Assembly (NCBI RefSeq): GCF_025143825.1
Contig: NZ_CP083561.1
Coordinates: 1-64,000, forward strand
Source: Sulfitobacter sp. S223
GTDB taxonomy: Bacteria > Pseudomonadota > Alphaproteobacteria > Rhodobacterales > Rhodobacteraceae
Direction: 5' to 3'
Length of the DNA: 64,000 nt
The notes under the pieces are model-generated. The model saw only the letters and a program-made list of their open reading frames with translations. It was not told the DNA's origin and ran no database searches. Within the stretch, counting starts at the first letter, position 1, and every line of letters starts with the position of its first letter. Below, piece by piece: positions 61,873-64,000 of the stretch. A program made the translations under genes and the position numbers.

Positions 61873-62695
61873 CCCGATGTTCGCGCTGGCCTTTGGCCTG
61901 CGTCTGAATGACAAAAGTCTTACCGTCATCCGGCCCTGCGCGATCCCCCATGCCCATAGTGGCAGAGGTGACATATAGCTGGTCCAAATCCGTGCCACCA
62001 AAGGCAGGGCAGCTTGCCTGCCGCGCTGGTATGCTGACCGCACCCATAAATCCGCCCTCTGTATCATAGCGCGCAACCCGTGAACGCCCCCAATGGGCAA
62101 CCCACAAACACCCTTGCGCATCAATCACGGCCCCGTCGGGAAAGAACCCGTCGGTTTGCGTGTCGATGAACACCTCTGGCGCCGCCTTGGGCCAGCCTTC
62201 GGCGTCCAACGCCACGCGCATTACTTGCCGTGTATGGGTGTCCGTGAAATGGGCAAAGCGTCTATCCGGTGAAAAGCAGATCGCGTTGGACACGGTAATG
62301 TCGCGATACAGTGTTTCCACCGTCCCGCGATAATAGCGGTGAATGGCCCCTGCCCCTTTTTCCATATCCTTGCCCATAGAGCCGATCCAGAAGCCGCCGA
62401 ACGGGTCCGCGCGCCCGTCGTTCGAGCGCGTGACCGCGTTATCTGCCTCCAGCGGGGCGACATGTTTCTGCGCACCAGTCTCAAGGTGATAGGTAAACAA
62501 TTGTGTCTCTGAAGCGATGAACAGGCTGTCATGATCCAGCCAACCTGCCGCGGAAACACATTCCTCGAACTGATGCACCCGACCTTCGCCATAAAGACGC
62601 ATGTTCACAATATCGAACCAGAACAGCGATTGCCGTTCCGGGTGCCACAGCGGTCCTTCCCCAAGGGTGCAAATGGTCGGGTCAAAAACGCTCAT
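61862..62695 (-). CDS. SMP-30/gluconolactonase-type lactonase
   Basis: This protein of 277 residues has the SMP-30 signature: LGEGPLWHPE near the start (metal Glu), FGGFWIGSMGKDMEKGAG in the middle, SNAICFSPDRRFAHFTDT near 150, and PDGAVIDAQGCLWVAHW with the Asp near 200. It hydrolyses sugar lactones such as gluconolactone using a divalent metal; the sugar is unknown. The ATG at 62695 begins the family fold; a start at 62716 is open but poorer. Confidence 0.86.
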   Translation of the reverse strand: MSVFDPTICTLGEGPLWHPERQSLFWFDIVNMRLYGEGRVHQFEECVSAAGWLDHDSLFIASETQLFTYHLETGAQKHVAPLEADNAVTRSNDGRADPFGGFWIGSMGKDMEKGAGAIHRYYRGTVETLYRDITVSNAICFSPDRRFAHFTDTHTRQVMRVALDAEGWPKAAPEVFIDTQTDGFFPDGAVIDAQGCLWVAHWGRSRVARYDTEGGFMGAVSIPARQASCPAFGGTDLDQLYVTSATMGMGDRAGPDDGKTFVIQTQAKGQREHRVIL

Positions 62696-62866
62696 AGAAA
62701 ATCTCCCATCGGACACATCCTGCCCGCTCCGATGGCCAGCCTAGCTGTTGCGCCCGACCAAGCCCATGGCAAATTTCTGCGCGGCAGGCCCGAAACACAC
62801 CGGGGCGGTCCTTGCCCTCTGGCGCGATTGGCTTCAAAGTCGGCGCGAACTCAGAAGGGCCCCGCC

Positions 62867-63850
62867 ATGACACAGACCACCCTGCGCCAGCACCTACAGG
62901 CACAAAGCACCGACACAGATCTGATGATCCTGATGGAGGACATCGCCACCGCCTGCCGGATGATCGCAGACCGCGTGCGTCACGGCGCATTTGCCGGTGT
63001 GTTGGGGGCCGCCGAGACCGAAAATGTGCAGGGCGAGACGCAAAAAGAACTCGACGTGATCTCGGACGAGGTGTTCCAGCAGATTGTTGGCGGAAACCCG
63101 TCGCTGGCCGCGCTCGTGTCCGAAGAAGTGGACGAGGTGAACTGGCGCAAGGAAGCACCAAAGGCGGGTGATTTCGTGGTCTACTACGATCCGCTTGATG
63201 GTTCATCCAATCTGGACGTGAACCTGTCGGTCGGTACGATCTTTTCGATCGTGCGGCTGGACGCGGCGATCACGCCGCAGGCCGATGCCGTACAGATCAA
63301 AGGCACCGAACAGGTTGCTGCGGGCTACGCGATTTACGGGCCTTCCACGGGTCTGGTGATCACCACCGGACAGGGCGTGGACGGCTTCACACACCACCCG
63401 GGTTCAGGTGAGTTTCTGCTGACCCAGCCCGAGATGACAATCCCGCCACAGACACAGGAGTTCGCGATCAATGCCTCGCGCTATGATCTGTGGGAAAAGC
63501 CTGTACGCAGCTATATTGACGATTGCCTGCGCGGAGCGAACGGCCCGCGCGGCAAGAAATTCAACATGCGCTGGTGTGCCTCTATGGTGGCCGATGTCCA
63601 CCGCATCCTGACGCGCGGCGGCGTGTTCCTGTATCCGCAAGACGCAGGTAATGCCGCACAAGGCGGCAAGCTGCGCCTGATGTATGAGGCAAACCCGATG
63701 GGCATGCTGGTGGAGCAGGCGGGCGGCGCGTCTTCAACCGGTCGTGGCCGGATCATGGAGGTGGCACCCACAGGACACCACCAGCGCGTGCCGGTCATTC
63801 TTGGCTCACGCGATGAAGTGGCCGTGATCGAGGAATATCACCGAAAGTAG
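62867..63850 (+). CDS. fbp: Class I fructose-1,6-bisphosphatase
   Basis: This protein of 327 residues has the FBPase-I metal motif YYDPLDGSSNLD and the C-terminal GGVFLYPQDAG and LRLMYEANPM segments. It dephosphorylates fructose-1,6-bisphosphate in gluconeogenesis. The ATG at 62867 is taken because the family begins about here; no strong ribosome site is seen. The gene runs rightward away from the SMP-30 gene and converges with the partial regulator gene, 3 nt apart. Confidence 0.93.
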   Translation: MTQTTLRQHLQAQSTDTDLMILMEDIATACRMIADRVRHGAFAGVLGAAETENVQGETQKELDVISDEVFQQIVGGNPSLAALVSEEVDEVNWRKEAPKAGDFVVYYDPLDGSSNLDVNLSVGTIFSIVRLDAAITPQADAVQIKGTEQVAAGYAIYGPSTGLVITTGQGVDGFTHHPGSGEFLLTQPEMTIPPQTQEFAINASRYDLWEKPVRSYIDDCLRGANGPRGKKFNMRWCASMVADVHRILTRGGVFLYPQDAGNAAQGGKLRLMYEANPMGMLVEQAGGASSTGRGRIMEVAPTGHHQRVPVILGSRDEVAVIEEYHRK

Positions 63851-63853
63851 AGC

Positions 63854-64000
63854 CTAATCCGCTTCTTCGAGACCTTGCGCAATGTGCGCATGGCCTTGCA
63901 GGATATCGTTATGGATGGCCTCGCCGACGGTTTCATAGTCACCGTCGCGCAGGGCCTGAATCGCGACCTCATGCATGTCCGGCAGCGGATCTGTCCGGGC
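63854..64000 (-). CDS. 3' end of a probable GntR-family (FCD) regulator
   Basis: The last 48 codons of a leftward gene that starts outside the window. The end reads MHEVAIQALRDGDYETVGEA and then HNDILQGH, which fits the C-terminal FCD effector-domain helices of FadR-type GntR regulators. The TAG is at 63856-63854, 3 nt from fbp. The DNA-binding part is not visible, so the family call is moderate. Confidence 0.55.
   Translation of the reverse strand, partial: ARTDPLPDMHEVAIQALRDGDYETVGEAIHNDILQGHAHIAQGLEEAD

Overview
The window looks like a chromosomal segment of a marine alphaproteobacterium of the Roseobacter group (Rhodobacterales). This rests on gene content, not on a marker gene: a pcaQ / pobA-pcaDCHG protocatechuate cluster, a heterotetrameric sarcosine oxidase operon followed by purU, a form II coxGSLM cluster, and a PQQ-alcohol-dehydrogenase regulon with pqqABCDE. 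The DNA is moderately GC-rich. I saw no rRNA, tRNA, CRISPR array, insertion sequence or phage gene.

Layout. (1) 1-7495: the 3' part of a large repeat-rich exoprotein gene (GLUG-type motifs, then seven MBG-type repeats). Its first 3 kb is broken by about six frameshifts. A secreted caspase-like peptidase with Sel1 repeats follows 7 nt downstream. (2) 7523-17094: a type VI secretion satellite with a membrane Ser/Thr kinase, ClpV, a TagF-like protein, a DUF4150/PAAR-like probable effector, two unrecognised small proteins, a DUF2169 protein and a degenerate ketosynthase-like protein. The tube and baseplate genes are not here. (3) 17218-23379: a membrane-anchored beta-propeller esterase-like protein, then the 4-hydroxybenzoate/protocatechuate operon with its LysR regulator. 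(4) 23615-29981: soxBDAG and purU, which turn sarcosine into glycine plus a one-carbon unit and release formate. (5) 30440-38646: a vWA protein, a NosR-like/ApbE pair without nitrous oxide reductase, and form II coxGSLM.

(6) 38734-54162: a complete PQQ-alcohol oxidation unit. It has a cytochrome c, a periplasmic XoxJ-like protein, a PQQ-associated substrate-binding protein, a YVTN propeller, an ABC exporter and a quinoprotein dehydrogenase with the Asp-Tyr-Asp lanthanide signature. Control is by a LuxR-type response regulator, a NosP-like FIST sensor and a NahK-like hybrid kinase, and the cofactor is made by pqqABCDE. An identical 15-nt element lies upstream of both the dehydrogenase and pqqA, and related copies lie in the divergent promoter at 40343-40498. 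It is the best candidate operator in the window. (7) 54390-64000: a BCCT transporter, an epimerase-like protein, an aminotransferase interrupted by an in-frame TAG, an MBL-fold hydrolase, an SDR, a kynureninase-like protein, a tyrosine phosphatase, an SMP-30 protein, fructose-1,6-bisphosphatase and the 3' end of a probable GntR/FCD regulator.

Most large genes are intact and packed with ATGA-type overlaps. The two clear lesions are the exoprotein gene and the aminotransferase. The strongest leads are the shared PQQ-regulon element, the T6SS cargo block, the exoprotein-caspase pair, the orphan NosR/ApbE pair and the cysteine-free SoxD.
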